NCBI RefSeq assembly: GCF_003837865.1
Contig: NZ_RQIS01000003.1
Span: 1-64,000 of the forward strand
Direction of reading: 5' to 3'
Length of the DNA: 64,000 nt
Source: Paraburkholderia dinghuensis
GTDB lineage: Bacteria; Pseudomonadota; Gammaproteobacteria; Burkholderiales; Burkholderiaceae
The translations under genes and the position numbers were made by a program. Positions 28,732-38,933 of the stretch are shown here, in pieces. Each line of letters begins with the position of its first letter. Positions within the stretch are counted from its first letter, which is position 1. Below the pieces are notes generated by a model. That model had not been told where the DNA came from and ran no database searches. It was given only the letters and a program-made list of their open reading frames with translations.

Positions 28732-30009
28732 ATGAAGATTCATATTCAAGGCGGCACGCTGATCGACCCGGCGGCCGGCATCGAACAGCAGCAGGATGTG
28801 TACATCGCGGGCGGCACGATCGTCGCGCTGGGTGCGGCGCCTGCCGGCTTCCAGGCAGATAAAACGATCGACGCGAAGGGGCTTTGCGTGGCGCCCGGAC
28901 TCGTCGACCTGAGCGCGCGGCTGCGCGAGCCGGGCTATGAGCATAAGGCCACGCTCGATTCGGAAATGGCCGCGGCACTCGCCGGCGGTGTGACGAGCCT
29001 CGTGTGCCCGCCCGACACCGATCCCGTGCTCGATGAAGCGGGCCTGATCGAGATGCTCAAGTACCGCGTCAGCAAACTCGATCGCGCGCGCGTCTATCCG
29101 CTCGGCGCGCTCACGGTGGGCCTGAAGGGCGAGGTGATCACGGAGATGGTGTCGCTTACGGAAGCCGGCTGCATCGGCTTCACACAGGTGGATAAGCCCA
29201 TCGCCGATACTCAGGTTCTGCTGCGTGCGCTGCAGTACGCGAGCACGTATGGCTATGCCGCGTGGCTGCGTCCCCAGGATGCGTTCCTTTCGAAGGGCGG
29301 CGTGGCGGCGAGCGGCGCGGTGGCGTCGCGGCTCGGCTTGTCTGGCGTGCCGGTGAGCGCGGAGACGATCGCGCTGCATACGCTCTTCGAACTGATGCGC
29401 GTAACGGGTGCGCGTGTGCATGTGATGCATCTTTCGTCGGCTGCGGGCGTTGCGCTCGTGCGCGCGGCAAAGGCCGAAGGATTGCCGGTGACGTGCGACG
29501 TGAGCGCGAACCATGTGCATCTGATCGACATGGACATCGGCTATTTCGATGCGCAGTTCCGACTCGATCCGCCGCTGCGCCAGCAGCGCGATCGCGACGC
29601 GATTCGCGCAGGTCTCACGGACGGCACGATCGACGCGATCTGTTCGGACCACACGCCCGTGGACGACGACGAAAAGCTCTTGCCGTTCGCCGAGGCGAGC
29701 CCGGGCTCGACCGGGCTCGAACTCCTTCTTTCGCTCACGTTGAAGTGGGCAGAGGAGGTGGGCGTGCCGCTCGTCAAGGCGCTAGCACGTGTCACGTCGG
29801 CGCCGGCTGGCATCGTGAAGCTCGACGCAGGCCGCATTGCGGTCGGCGCGAATGCGGATCTCTGCGTGTTCGACGCGCACGCGCACTGGCGCGTGGAGCC
29901 GCGCGCGCTGAAGAGCCAGGGGCACAACACACCGTTTCTCGGCTATGAATTGCCTGGCGTCGTGCGCGCGACGCTCGTCGCGGGGCGCGTCGGCTTCGAG
30001 CGCGGTTGA
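28732..30009 (+). CDS. pyrX: non-catalytic dihydroorotase-like protein (PyrC'/PyrX)
   Basis: 425 residues of the amidohydrolase fold. The metal-binding HxH of active dihydroorotases, expected in the block PGLVDL-HxH-LREPG, is replaced: residues 61-63 read Ser-Ala-Arg (APGLVDLSARLREPG). Later residues such as SDHTPVDDDEK remain. In Pseudomonas such inactive homologues hold PyrB in its active assembly. This one directly follows pyrB, so the same structural role is inferred, and an active PyrC should exist elsewhere. ATG at 28732 is chosen; a GTG at 28693 overlapping the pyrB stop is possible. Confidence 0.88.
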   Translation: MKIHIQGGTLIDPAAGIEQQQDVYIAGGTIVALGAAPAGFQADKTIDAKGLCVAPGLVDLSARLREPGYEHKATLDSEMAAALAGGVTSLVCPPDTDPVLDEAGLIEMLKYRVSKLDRARVYPLGALTVGLKGEVITEMVSLTEAGCIGFTQVDKPIADTQVLLRALQYASTYGYAAWLRPQDAFLSKGGVAASGAVASRLGLSGVPVSAETIALHTLFELMRVTGARVHVMHLSSAAGVALVRAAKAEGLPVTCDVSANHVHLIDMDIGYFDAQFRLDPPLRQQRDRDAIRAGLTDGTIDAICSDHTPVDDDEKLLPFAEASPGSTGLELLLSLTLKWAEEVGVPLVKALARVTSAPAGIVKLDAGRIAVGANADLCVFDAHAHWRVEPRALKSQGHNTPFLGYELPGVVRATLVAGRVGFERG

Positions 30010-30066
30010 GTCTGCCCGCACGACAGCCGCATTGCATCGATCGCTATCGTTTTCGACTGGTTCGCC

Positions 30067-30840
30067 ATGAGTCTCTTTGTTCGCAAGACCCGTTTGCTTA
30101 TCCACCTGTTGCGCGGTGCGCTGACCGTTGCGTTGCGCTTTCCGCGCGCGAGCGCCGATCAGCGCCACGCCATGAACCGTGCGTGGTCGCTCAAGATGCT
30201 CGAACTGTGCGGCATGAAGCTCGTCGTCCATAACGACGCGGCTCGTCTCGATGCCCGCGCGCTCGTCGTCTGCAACCACATCTCGTGGATCGACATTTAT
30301 GTGATCAACGCGTGGCGGCCGACGCCGTTCGTGTCGAAGGCCGAGATCCGGAGCTGGCCGCTGATCGGCTGGTTCGCGCAGAATCTCGATACGGTGTTCG
30401 TCGAGCGCGAAAAGCGCAGCGACGCGAAGCGCATCATGCACGAACTGGCGGCGCGGCTGGACCGTGGCGAGCTGATGTGCGTGTTCCCCGAGGGCACGAC
30501 GACGGACGGGCGCGCGCTCAAGACGTTTCATACGAACATGTTTCAGGCGGCTGTCGAGGCAGGCTGTCCCGTGCAGCCGCTGTGCATCCTCTACGAGGAC
30601 GCAGAGGGGCGGCAGTCCATGGCGCCCGCTTATATCGACGATGTTTCGCTCAAGCAGTCGCTCGATGCGATGCTCAAGGCGGGGCCGTTGACCGCACACG
30701 TCTACGTGGGTGAGCCGATCCAGGCCGAGGGCGACCGGCGCAAGCTGGCGGCGCAGGCTGAGGCCGCGGTGGGCGCGGCGCTCGATGAGATGCGGGGGGT
30801 GCCACTGCCAGGCAGTGAGGGCGTGATGCAGGCGTCCTGA
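30067..30840 (+). CDS. plsC: 1-acyl-sn-glycerol-3-phosphate acyltransferase
   Basis: 257 residues. The acyltransferase catalytic box NHISWIDI (HX4D) and the phosphate-binding FPEGTTTDG are both present, with a third block at AVEAGCPVQPLCI. It acylates lysophosphatidic acid at the inner membrane to make phosphatidic acid. A hydrophobic N-terminal stretch would anchor it. It lies 57 bases after pyrC' and closes the co-directional row. Confidence 0.9.
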   Translation: MSLFVRKTRLLIHLLRGALTVALRFPRASADQRHAMNRAWSLKMLELCGMKLVVHNDAARLDARALVVCNHISWIDIYVINAWRPTPFVSKAEIRSWPLIGWFAQNLDTVFVEREKRSDAKRIMHELAARLDRGELMCVFPEGTTTDGRALKTFHTNMFQAAVEAGCPVQPLCILYEDAEGRQSMAPAYIDDVSLKQSLDAMLKAGPLTAHVYVGEPIQAEGDRRKLAAQAEAAVGAALDEMRGVPLPGSEGVMQAS

Positions 30841-30922
30841 CGGGGGCACCCTCCCGGTCACGCGGCGCGTTGCGGCGGCTCGCGTGTGCCCGCCCGGGCG
30901 GGTGTCACGCAGGTATCAAGAA

Positions 30923-31774
30923 TCAGGCACTGATGGCGCGGCAGTCCGTGCACTCGACCTGCGTGAGTGTGCGGCGCGCGGGATCGGCTTCGAGACGCAC
31001 CGCCGAAAGCTGGTTGCCCCAGACGCAGCCGGAATCGAGCCCGATTACGTTATCGCGCAGCGTGAGCCCGAGCGCCGCCCAATGGCCGAACACCACGATG
31101 TCGTCGGCTGTCCTGCGTCCGGGAACGTCGAACCAGGGCATATATCCCGCGGGCGCCGAGGCGAGCCCGCCACTCGAACTGAAATCCATCGCGCCGTCAC
31201 CGTTGCAGAAACGCATGCGGGTGAGTGCGCTGCACGTAATGCGCAGACGCTCGATGCCCTTCAGATCCTTCGACCAGCGGCTCGGCTCATTTCCGTAGAG
31301 GCCCGCCAGGGTCTCCTTCCAGTTGTCGCGGCGCAGGGCCTGTTCGAGTTCGTGCGCGAGTTCGAGCGTGAGATCGACATCCCACTGCGGCAGCACGCCC
31401 GCATGCACCATCAACATGCCGTTCTCATAGTGCGCGATGGGGCGATGGCGGACCCAGTGCAGCAGATCGGCAGCGTCCTTCGCGTTCAGGATATCGTCGA
31501 TCGTGTCGCCATTCTTCGCCCTGCGAATCCCCGCCGAGACGGACAGCAAATGCAGGTCGTGGTTACCGAGAACGGCCACGCCGCGATCGCCGAGCGCGAT
31601 CACGTCGCGCAGTGTCGCGAGCGAATCGGGGCCACGATTGATCAGATCGCCTGCAAACCACAGTGGTGTTTCGGCGGTGGGCGCGGCCTTGGCAAGGAGT
31701 TCGCGGAACGAATTGCGGCACCCCTGAAGGTCGCCGAAGGCGAGAGGGGCCGGGTGCGGCTTGAACGTAGTCAT
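30923..31774 (-). CDS. apaH: ApaH, symmetrical diadenosine tetraphosphatase
   Basis: 283 residues, the length of E. coli ApaH. The metallophosphatase motifs are in order: FGDLQGC, GDLINRGPDS, GNHDLHLL and later VFGHWAALGL. It splits Ap4A into two ADP and can remove ADP-type caps from RNA. ATG at 31774 matches the family start. It is convergent with plsC and divergent from rmlB; apaH beside rmlB marks the border of the O-antigen locus in several Burkholderia (from memory). Confidence 0.93.
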   Translation of the reverse strand: MTTFKPHPAPLAFGDLQGCRNSFRELLAKAAPTAETPLWFAGDLINRGPDSLATLRDVIALGDRGVAVLGNHDLHLLSVSAGIRRAKNGDTIDDILNAKDAADLLHWVRHRPIAHYENGMLMVHAGVLPQWDVDLTLELAHELEQALRRDNWKETLAGLYGNEPSRWSKDLKGIERLRITCSALTRMRFCNGDGAMDFSSSGGLASAPAGYMPWFDVPGRRTADDIVVFGHWAALGLTLRDNVIGLDSGCVWGNQLSAVRLEADPARRTLTQVECTDCRAISA

Positions 31775-32116
31775 CGAAACAGAAACGGTGGCGGGCGTTG
31801 CATGGATGAGCGCAGACGGTAACACAGGAAGCCGACTCTAGTATCGCAATGAAATCGCAGACCGGAAATTGCGCGGGTCGCCTTTGCGAAGCCCCGCCGT
31901 GCACGGACGGATTATGTCAGGTTGATTAATAATGGCGATGCTGCAGTTGCCCTGGCGGCAGTCTTATAATCAGGGCCGCGACGTCGTCCGCCGACCTTGC
32001 GGCCCGGAAAATCCGGGCCAATTGCCTGAATTGAAACCTTTTTTTTCAGCAGTCTTTCGAATCGCCGTGGTTCGTCATACGGCAGACTTCTGCTGTAATG
32101 ATTGCAAGGGATTTCC
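31775..32116. other. divergent promoter region of apaH and rmlB
   Basis: About 340 bases without a gene. A perfect TATAAT stands at 31965-31970 on the plus strand, about 150 bases before rmlB, but no good -35 box is at the proper distance. No JUMPstart/ops sequence was found. Confidence 0.4.
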
Positions 32117-33178
32117 ATGATTCTCGTGACGGGCGGTGCCGGATTTATCGGTGCTAACTTTGTGCTGGACTGGTTCCGTCAATCGGACGAGCCTGTCGTC
32201 AACGTCGACAAGCTGACCTACGCGGGCAACTACGGCACGCTGAAGCCGCTGCACGACAACCCCAGGCATGTTTTCGCGCGCGTCGACATCTGCGACCGCA
32301 CAGCACTCGATACGCTCTTCGCCGAACATCGGCCGCGCGCTGTGCTGCATTTTGCAGCGGAGAGCCACGTCGACCGCTCCATACATGGTCCCGCGGACTT
32401 TGTTCAGACCAATGTGATTGGCACGTTCACGTTGCTCGAGGCGGCTCGGCAGCATTGGAGCACCCTGGATGCCGCTGGCCAGGCCGCGTTTCGCTTCCTG
32501 CACGTCTCCACAGATGAAGTGTTCGGCTCGCTCTCGGCCGCAGACCAGCCTTTTTCAGAGACCACGCCGTACGCGCCGAACAGTCCTTATTCGGCGAGCA
32601 AAGCCGGTTCCGATCACCTGGTGCGCGCCTGGCATCACACCTATGGCATGCCGACGCTCACGACAAATTGCTCGAATAACTACGGCCCATATCAGTTCCC
32701 CGAAAAGCTCATCCCGCTGATGATCGCGAATGCGCTCGCCGGCGAGCCGCTTCCGGTGTACGGCGATGGGCAAAACGTGCGTGACTGGTTGTATGTGGGC
32801 GACCATTGCAGCGCGATCCGCGAAGTACTCGCGCGCGGGCGGGTCGGCGAGACGTACAACGTCGGCGGCTGGAACGAGAAAAAGAACCTCGAAGTCGTGC
32901 ATACGTTGTGCGACCTGCTGGACCAGTCGCGGCCAAAGGCGGCGGGCTCTTACCGCGACCAGATCACCTATGTGAAGGACCGCCCCGGCCACGACCGGCG
33001 TTATGCCATCGACGCACGCAAGCTGGAGCGCGAACTGGGCTGGAAGCCCGCGGAAACGTTCGAGACGGGTCTTGCGAAGACGGTGCGCTGGTATCTCGAC
33101 AACCAGCACTGGGTTGACGAAGTCGCTTCGGGCGACTATCGCAAATGGGTTGAAACGAATTACGCGCGGCGCGCGTAA
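32117..33178 (+). CDS. rmlB: dTDP-glucose 4,6-dehydratase
   Basis: 353 residues. The NAD-binding [10 protein letters not shown] is at the N-terminus, the catalytic STDEVFGS with its Asp-Glu pair follows in the middle, and then [15 protein letters not shown]. It converts dTDP-glucose to the 4-keto-6-deoxy sugar, the second step to dTDP-L-rhamnose. ATG at 32117 is used; AAGGG stands upstream. It is the first of four tightly spaced rml genes that together provide the whole rhamnose donor pathway. Confidence 0.97.
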   Translation: MILVTGGAGFIGANFVLDWFRQSDEPVVNVDKLTYAGNYGTLKPLHDNPRHVFARVDICDRTALDTLFAEHRPRAVLHFAAESHVDRSIHGPADFVQTNVIGTFTLLEAARQHWSTLDAAGQAAFRFLHVSTDEVFGSLSAADQPFSETTPYAPNSPYSASKAGSDHLVRAWHHTYGMPTLTTNCSNNYGPYQFPEKLIPLMIANALAGEPLPVYGDGQNVRDWLYVGDHCSAIREVLARGRVGETYNVGGWNEKKNLEVVHTLCDLLDQSRPKAAGSYRDQITYVKDRPGHDRRYAIDARKLERELGWKPAETFETGLAKTVRWYLDNQHWVDEVASGDYRKWVETNYARRA

Positions 33179-33189
33179 GGGCAAAATCG

Positions 33190-34071
33190 ATGGCACGCAA
33201 AGGCATCATCCTCGCAGGCGGTTCGGGCACGCGGCTCTATCCGATCACCCATGTGGTGTCGAAACAGCTACTACCCGTCTACGACAAGCCGATGATCTAT
33301 TACCCGCTGTCGACGCTGATGGTGGCGGGCATTCGGGATGTGATGATCATCTCCACTCCACAGGACACGCCGCGTTTTGAAGCGATGCTCGGCGACGGCA
33401 GCCAGTGGGGCATGAATATCCAGTACGCGGTCCAGCCTTCGCCGGATGGACTCGCCCAGGCGTTCATCATCGGGCGCGATTTTGTCGCCAATGATCCCTC
33501 CGCGTTGATTCTCGGCGACAACATTTTCTACGGGCACGATTTCGCGAAACAGCTCGCGCGCGCTAACCAGCAAACGCAAGGCGCGACCGTTTTTGCGTAC
33601 CACGTTCAAGATCCCGAGCGCTATGGCGTCGTGGAGTTCGACAAGCAATACCGCGCCCTGTCGATCGAAGAAAAGCCTGCCGTGCCGCGTTCGAACTACG
33701 CCGTGACCGGTCTGTATTTCTACGACAACCAGGTGTGCGATATCGCGGCCGATATAAAGCCTTCGGCTCGCGGCGAACTTGAGATCACGGATGTCAATTC
33801 GCGCTATCTCGCCAGCGGCGAGCTGGATGTGGAAATACTGGGGCGTGGATACGCGTGGCTGGATACGGGCACACACGATTCGCTCATCGATGCCGCCACG
33901 TTCATCGCAACATTGCAGAAGCGCCAAGGTCTCGTCGTGGCCTGCCCTGAGGAGATTGCATACCGCTTGAACTGGATCGATGCCGGACAACTCGAGCGTT
34001 TAGCGTTGCCGCTCGCGAAGAATGGTTATGGCAAATACCTCCTCAAGATACTCTCGGACCCCGTCGCGTGA
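33190..34071 (+). CDS. rmlA: glucose-1-phosphate thymidylyltransferase
   Basis: 293 residues. The nucleotidyltransferase signature [20 protein letters not shown] is at the start, followed by [14 protein letters not shown]. The metal/nucleotide-site motif [10 protein letters not shown] is at about residue 110. It makes dTDP-glucose from glucose 1-phosphate and dTTP. It overlaps rmlC by four bases. Confidence 0.97.
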   Translation: MARKGIILAGGSGTRLYPITHVVSKQLLPVYDKPMIYYPLSTLMVAGIRDVMIISTPQDTPRFEAMLGDGSQWGMNIQYAVQPSPDGLAQAFIIGRDFVANDPSALILGDNIFYGHDFAKQLARANQQTQGATVFAYHVQDPERYGVVEFDKQYRALSIEEKPAVPRSNYAVTGLYFYDNQVCDIAADIKPSARGELEITDVNSRYLASGELDVEILGRGYAWLDTGTHDSLIDAATFIATLQKRQGLVVACPEEIAYRLNWIDAGQLERLALPLAKNGYGKYLLKILSDPVA

Positions 34072-34619
34072 AAATCACTGTCATTCCGACGTCACTACCA
34101 GAAGTGAAGATCGTCGAACCTAAAGTTTTTGCCGATTCGCGCGGTTTCTTCTTTGAGAGTTTCAACGCGACGGAATTCGCCGAGGCGGTAGGCGAGCCCG
34201 TGGAGTTTGTACAAGACAATCACTCGCTTTCGTCGAAAGGTGTGCTGCGTGGGCTGCACTACCAGATCGAACATGCGCAGGGCAAGTTGGTGCGTGTCAT
34301 CGCGGGCGAAGTGTTCGACGTTGCAGTGGACATCCGGGCGAGTTCGCCGAACTTCGGGAAGTGGACTGGTGTGCGGCTGAGCGCTGAGAACAAGCGGCAG
34401 TTGTGGATTCCGGGCGGTTTCGCACACGGGTTTGTGGTGCTGTCCGAGACGGCGGAATTCCTGTACAAGACGACCGACTACTGGTTTCCGCAGCACGAGC
34501 GAACGCTTTTGTGGAACGACCCGGCAATCGGAATTCAATGGCCGATCGACGCCGAGCCGAGCCTGGCCGAAAAAGACGCCGCGGGAAAAAGGCTGGCAGA
34601 AGCCGAGACATTCGCGTGA
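34068..34619 (+). CDS. rmlC: dTDP-4-dehydrorhamnose 3,5-epimerase
   Basis: 183 residues of the RmlC cupin. The motifs [29 protein letters not shown] (with the catalytic histidine) and [15 protein letters not shown] are all present, as is the later [13 protein letters not shown]. It epimerises carbons 3 and 5 of the keto sugar. It begins with GTG at 34068 inside the rmlA stop. Confidence 0.97.
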   Translation: MKITVIPTSLPEVKIVEPKVFADSRGFFFESFNATEFAEAVGEPVEFVQDNHSLSSKGVLRGLHYQIEHAQGKLVRVIAGEVFDVAVDIRASSPNFGKWTGVRLSAENKRQLWIPGGFAHGFVVLSETAEFLYKTTDYWFPQHERTLLWNDPAIGIQWPIDAEPSLAEKDAAGKRLAEAETFA

Positions 34620-34628
34620 GGAAGCCAA

Positions 34629-35534
34629 TTGAGTAATGCCATGCAGCCGAAGATTCTTGTTTCCGGCAAGAACGGGCAAGTTGGTTTCGAACTGGAACGA
34701 GCGCTTCAGGGTCTCGGGACTATTGTTGCGCTTGACCGTGTTGCCCTCGATCTCGCGGATTTCGATCAGATCCGGCAAGTCTTAAGGGAAATCAAGCCCG
34801 CACTCATTGTCAATCCAGCGGCCTATACCGCGGTTGACAGGGCAGAGACTGAACCCGATCTGGCGCAGCGTATCAATGGTGATGCGCCGGGTGTGCTTGC
34901 AGAGGAAGCCCGGCGGCTAGGCGTCCCGCTCATTCACTATTCGACCGACTATGTGTTCGATGGAACGAAAGAGGGCGCCTACGACGAGACCGACAAAGCG
35001 AATCCGCAAAGTGCCTATGGTCTCAGCAAGCTCGCCGGTGAACGTGCTATTGCCGAGGTCGACTGCGCGCACGTGATACTGCGGACGAGTTGGGTCTATG
35101 GTCAGCGAGGCAAGAATTTCCTGCTGACAATGTTGCGTCTGGCGGCGGAGCGGCCGGAGTTGCGAATCGTCGAGGACCAGCGCGGGGCGCCGACCTGGGC
35201 AGCGACAATCGCGGCGATGACTTCACACATCGTGGCTCAGGGCCTGGTGACAAACACAGACGGTGCGGATTGGTGGCGCCAGAAGTCAGGCGTTTATCAC
35301 CTGACTGCATCAGGCTCGACCACATGGTTCGACTTCGCTAACGCGATTTTCGAATTGTCCTCACTGGAGAACAAGCCGGTGGTGACGCCCATTGCATCGT
35401 CCGAATATCCCCTGCCTGCAAAGCGCCCAGGGAACTCGTGCTTATCCAATGAAAAGCTGGCTGCGAGCTTTGGCCTGCGTGCACCTGACTGGCGCGACGC
35501 GCTGCGGCTTTGCCTTGCGGGTCTGAGTGCTTGA
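34629..35534 (+). CDS. rmlD: dTDP-4-dehydrorhamnose reductase
   Basis: About 301 residues from a TTG at 34629, which has GAGGAAG well placed; an ATG at 34641 would remove four residues but lacks a ribosome-binding site. NAD(P)-binding LVSGKNGQVGFELERAL, STDYVFDGTKEG and the catalytic YGLSKLAGE are present. It reduces the keto sugar to dTDP-L-rhamnose. The gene ends 30 bases before a convergent glycosyltransferase gene. Confidence 0.94.
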   Translation: MSNAMQPKILVSGKNGQVGFELERALQGLGTIVALDRVALDLADFDQIRQVLREIKPALIVNPAAYTAVDRAETEPDLAQRINGDAPGVLAEEARRLGVPLIHYSTDYVFDGTKEGAYDETDKANPQSAYGLSKLAGERAIAEVDCAHVILRTSWVYGQRGKNFLLTMLRLAAERPELRIVEDQRGAPTWAATIAAMTSHIVAQGLVTNTDGADWWRQKSGVYHLTASGSTTWFDFANAIFELSSLENKPVVTPIASSEYPLPAKRPGNSCLSNEKLAASFGLRAPDWRDALRLCLAGLSA

Positions 35535-35563
35535 TCTCTTCGTTTCGCGCAGAAGTGGGAGTC

Positions 35564-36673
35564 TCAGGGTTTTGAAGCGATGCGCCGATACAGGTCGGCG
35601 TACGCGTCTGCCATTTTGTCAGCGGTAAAGAGCTTCGTGAATCGCTCCCGGGCACCTGCGCCTAGCTCTGACGCCAACTGATCATCGTTCCAGATGCGAT
35701 CGATCGCACTACGAAGGGATAGCGCATCGCTGGGCGGCACCACCAGTCCGGTCTTGCCCGCGATATTCACGTAGCTTGTCCCCGTACCGATCTCACATGA
35801 GATGAGCGGCTTTCCGTACATGGCACCTTCCAGCAACGAAATGCCGAAGGCCTCCGAGCGCAGGTGTGATGGAAACACCAGTCCGCGGCAAAGTGTTAGA
35901 AGTGCTACTTTATCTTCGTCCGGGAGAGCCCCTACGAAGTGTACGTGACGCAACCCAAGGCTATCCGCTTGTGCTTTCAGTTCACCCTCCAGCGGACCGC
36001 CGCCCAGAATCACTACGTCATAGTCCGTGCCCTTGAGCGCGTCGAGCAGGACGTGGAGCCCTTTATAGTACCGGAGCATTCCAACAAAAAGCAGGAAGCG
36101 CGGCCCAATCCGCGCGCGCCATTCCGCAATCTTTGCATCGGTGGCCCGAGGGTAGGCGTGCTCGTTCAATCCAATCGGGATGACTTCGACTTTGCTCGCA
36201 AAGCGACGGAGCACGGGGCTTGTCTGCGCATAATTCGGCGACGTCGCGACGATCTTCGTTACGCTGCCGAGAAAGGCCAGCATTAATGGCCGATACAACT
36301 GCAGAAGCGCTTTTTGTCTGATGATATCCGAGTGGTAGGTCACCACCGTTGGCTTGTTCAGTCGGGTAAGAAAATGCGCCACGTCCATGAATGGCCATGG
36401 GAAGTGGTAGTGAATGACGTCGGCCGTTTTCGCAAGTTCCTTAAGCCGTACCAACGACGATAGCGAGAAATAGGACGACGCGAGCTTGAAGTCGAGTCGC
36501 GCACGATAGTGCTTGTGGTCACCGAGGTCGACGGTCGACGTATCTTTGCTGAGGGTCAGTACGTCACTGGGTATCCCGCGGCTTGCCGCCCCGCTGCAGA
36601 TCTCACCAATCAGTTGTTCGACCCCGCCCATCGAATCGGGCTTGTACGTTTTGTAAAAGTGGAGAACGCGCAT
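35564..36673 (-). CDS. family 4 glycosyltransferase
   Basis: 369 residues with a GT-B fold. The N-terminal YKPDSMGGVEQLI is an acceptor-side motif and the C-terminal SEAFGISLLEGAMYGKPLI is the donor-binding EX7E region. LFVGMLRYYKGL in the middle is typical of mannosyl- or rhamnosyltransferases. It works in the cytoplasm on the lipid-linked glycan. It is one base away from the GT2 gene on the same strand, so the two form a unit. The sugar is not determinable, though GDP-mannose and dTDP-rhamnose are both made in the locus. Confidence 0.85.
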   Translation of the reverse strand: MRVLHFYKTYKPDSMGGVEQLIGEICSGAASRGIPSDVLTLSKDTSTVDLGDHKHYRARLDFKLASSYFSLSSLVRLKELAKTADVIHYHFPWPFMDVAHFLTRLNKPTVVTYHSDIIRQKALLQLYRPLMLAFLGSVTKIVATSPNYAQTSPVLRRFASKVEVIPIGLNEHAYPRATDAKIAEWRARIGPRFLLFVGMLRYYKGLHVLLDALKGTDYDVVILGGGPLEGELKAQADSLGLRHVHFVGALPDEDKVALLTLCRGLVFPSHLRSEAFGISLLEGAMYGKPLISCEIGTGTSYVNIAGKTGLVVPPSDALSLRSAIDRIWNDDQLASELGAGARERFTKLFTADKMADAYADLYRRIASKP

Positions 36674-36674
36674 G

Positions 36675-37424
36675 CTATCGAATCAGGGTCTTCCACCAAA
36701 CCGCATATGGTTGGGCAAGCCACCATTTTAGAGGGACGTGGCCGTGATGGCGTCGTACCGTTTCCATTGCCTCCTTGTAGTGGAGGCGGCGGTGAATGCG
36801 TGTTTTGGTGGCGTCGTGGTTGCGGTTGATGGCGATATCCTCGTCGACGAAACCGAGTGGGCCGCCATGACGATAGAGCCTCCACCATAGGTCGTAGTCC
36901 AGGGCCATCTTGAGATTCGGATCGAGACCGCCAACAGCAGTCCATGCACTGCGGCGAATCAGCGACGCGGGTTGTGTTATGACGCAGCGCGTTGCCATGC
37001 GTCGCACGTTAAACGGTTCGACCCATGCAGGCGTACGGCGACCGCTTGCGTCGTCGAGATGCCAGGCTTTGCCATAGGCGGCTGGCCAGGCAGAATGTCG
37101 CTCCATGGCATTCACGAGTTTGTCGAGGCCGCCCGGTAAAAGCAGGTCATCGCTATTAAGCCAACAGACGTACGGGGCAGTTCCGCGGGCGATTCCCTCG
37201 TTGATCGCCGCCGCCTGGCCGTCGTCCTTGTGGCTGCGCCAGCCTGCCAGTTTTGATTGCCAGTTCTGGATGATCGAAACCGATTCATCGGTCGAGCCGC
37301 CGTCCATGACGAAGATTTCGGTTGAGACCGTCTGAGCGGCGATCGAACGCAGCGCTTCGTCGAGATATCGTCCTTGGTTGTACGATGGCACGACCACCGT
37401 AACGACGGGCTTGCGATCATTCAT
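36675..37424 (-). CDS. family 2 glycosyltransferase
   Basis: 249 residues. GT-A motifs: VTVVVPSYNQGRYLDEALRS at the N-terminus, VMDGGSTDES, and CWLNSDDLLLPG with the metal-binding acidic pair. It is similar in pattern to the GT2 gene at 55431-56285. ATG at 37424 is chosen as the family start; the frame runs 34 codons further without similarity. It is transcribed with the adjacent GT4 from a divergent region shared with the heptose operon. Confidence 0.85.
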   Translation of the reverse strand: MNDRKPVVTVVVPSYNQGRYLDEALRSIAAQTVSTEIFVMDGGSTDESVSIIQNWQSKLAGWRSHKDDGQAAAINEGIARGTAPYVCWLNSDDLLLPGGLDKLVNAMERHSAWPAAYGKAWHLDDASGRRTPAWVEPFNVRRMATRCVITQPASLIRRSAWTAVGGLDPNLKMALDYDLWWRLYRHGGPLGFVDEDIAINRNHDATKTRIHRRLHYKEAMETVRRHHGHVPLKWWLAQPYAVWWKTLIR

Positions 37425-37991
37425 ACAGTCATGGCATTTCGCAGTTGAATTAGCTTCGGTAAGCAGGAGGATGCCTTCCGCGAGCGTAATTTTTAATTTG
37501 TCAGAGCAACCGCATGGACTTTTCACCGGACCGGGGCAAGTTTGCCATTATCCGGAAAGCATCGAACGACGGCACAGATTGTAGCATCTGCGAATTGCCT
37601 TAAATGCTCCAGAAATTACCGACACAATCACGTGGCCTAAAATTTGCTAAAGGTGACATTTACTTACAAATTGTTGCTGATTGGTTACATTGATTTATGT
37701 GTCCTGCTAAGGGATCAGGGTATTCACGAAACAATTGTCTGGCTTGGGCGCCAACTGCTTAGCGTGGTGGGCCACAGAGATACACTTGTACTGTCACATC
37801 AAAGTTGTATGATTTGGCTGCCATAACGAGTGATTGTAAGAAAACATGGTGTTCGAGCTGATGCCATTTAGTATGGCAAATCGAGGCTCCGTCTAGCGAC
37901 GTGGCGTACTTGCGAGATTAAAGTCTGATCGTGGTAGTGATCAGACTGCAATCGCTTCTACAATCAACCATTCCTTACGGCAGGAGTCCCG
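37425..37991. other. AT-richer divergent promoter region
   Basis: About 570 bases without a supported gene, clearly less GC-rich than its flanks. It separates the leftward GT pair from the rightward twelve-gene operon and should hold both promoters. I did not find a defined regulator site or leader element. Confidence 0.4.
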
Positions 37992-38933
37992 GTGCCAGAA
38001 ATATCTATAATCGTCCCGGTCTATAAGGAAGAAGCCAATATCCGCCCTTTCCTGATGCGCGCAGAGGCCGTGTGTGAGCGGATGGGCAAGAGCTATGAGA
38101 TTGTTTTCGCGCTTGATCCGTCGCCGGACAGGACCGAAGAGGTCATTCTCGACGAGATCAATCGCAACGCATCAATCAAGTTGCTCGTCTTTTCGCGCCG
38201 GTTCGGACAACCTGCGGCGACCATGGCCGGAATTCTGTCCTGCACCGGAGACACGTGCGTCGTCATCGATGTGGACCTGCAGGACCAGCCTGAACTGATC
38301 GAGCAACTCTATTCAAAACTCGCAGACGGTTACGAAGTAGTTTATGCCAAGCGGATTTCCCGCAAAGGAGAAACGCTGGTCAAGCGCGTGATCTCTCACG
38401 TCGGTTACTCGGTGATAAACAGGTTCAGTGACGTGGACATCCCGCGGAATACGGGCGACTTCCGGATCATGACGCGACGCGTTGTCGAGGAACTGCGCCG
38501 CCTCAATGAAAGCCATGGATTCCTGCGCGGTCTGGTCGCGTACGTCGGCTTCAAGCAGGCCTTCATCGAATATGAGCGCGATGAGCGGTTCGCCGGAAAA
38601 GGTAATTACAATCGTCTTACCGGTTCGCTAAAGATTGGTTTGAACGGACTAATCAGCTTCAGTTCGCGTCCGCTTTCCATGATGTCGGTCGTGGGCTTCT
38701 TCCTCGCGGGCCTGTCGTTCCTCCTGGCAGCGTGGTACGTGTTTCAAAAGCTGATAGGCGTCAATCTGACGCCAGGGCTTTCCACGAACGTTCTGCTCAT
38801 CTGCTTCTTCGCTGGGGTGCAACTTCTGGGTCTTGGGCTGATCGGCGAGTACGTAGGGCGTATCTACGATGAGGTGAAACGCCGACCGATGTATATCGTT
38901 GACCGGAAGATCAATTTCGGAGAGCAAGAGTGA
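37992..38933 (+). CDS. GtrB-like undecaprenyl-phosphate glycosyltransferase
   Basis: 313 residues. A GT2 domain of dolichol-phosphate-mannose synthase type comes first (EISIIVPVYKEEANI, VIDVDLQDQPELI with the catalytic acidic cluster). Two C-terminal membrane segments at about 228-252 and 270-290 follow. Such proteins move a sugar from a nucleotide donor to undecaprenyl phosphate for later use in the periplasm. A GtrA-like flippase gene lies two genes on. It starts with GTG at 37992 after CAGGAG and heads a long row of overlapping genes. The donor could be a GDP- or other nucleotide-linked sugar; unknown. Confidence 0.85.
   Translation: MPEISIIVPVYKEEANIRPFLMRAEAVCERMGKSYEIVFALDPSPDRTEEVILDEINRNASIKLLVFSRRFGQPAATMAGILSCTGDTCVVIDVDLQDQPELIEQLYSKLADGYEVVYAKRISRKGETLVKRVISHVGYSVINRFSDVDIPRNTGDFRIMTRRVVEELRRLNESHGFLRGLVAYVGFKQAFIEYERDERFAGKGNYNRLTGSLKIGLNGLISFSSRPLSMMSVVGFFLAGLSFLLAAWYVFQKLIGVNLTPGLSTNVLLICFFAGVQLLGLGLIGEYVGRIYDEVKRRPMYIVDRKINFGEQE

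Noticed and set aside
28294..29652. 452-codon frame opposite pyrB/pyrX
   Set aside because: Antisense shadow of two clear genes.
31775..32116. JUMPstart/ops element before rmlB
   Set aside because: Looked for the ops core GGCGGTAGCGTG; not present.
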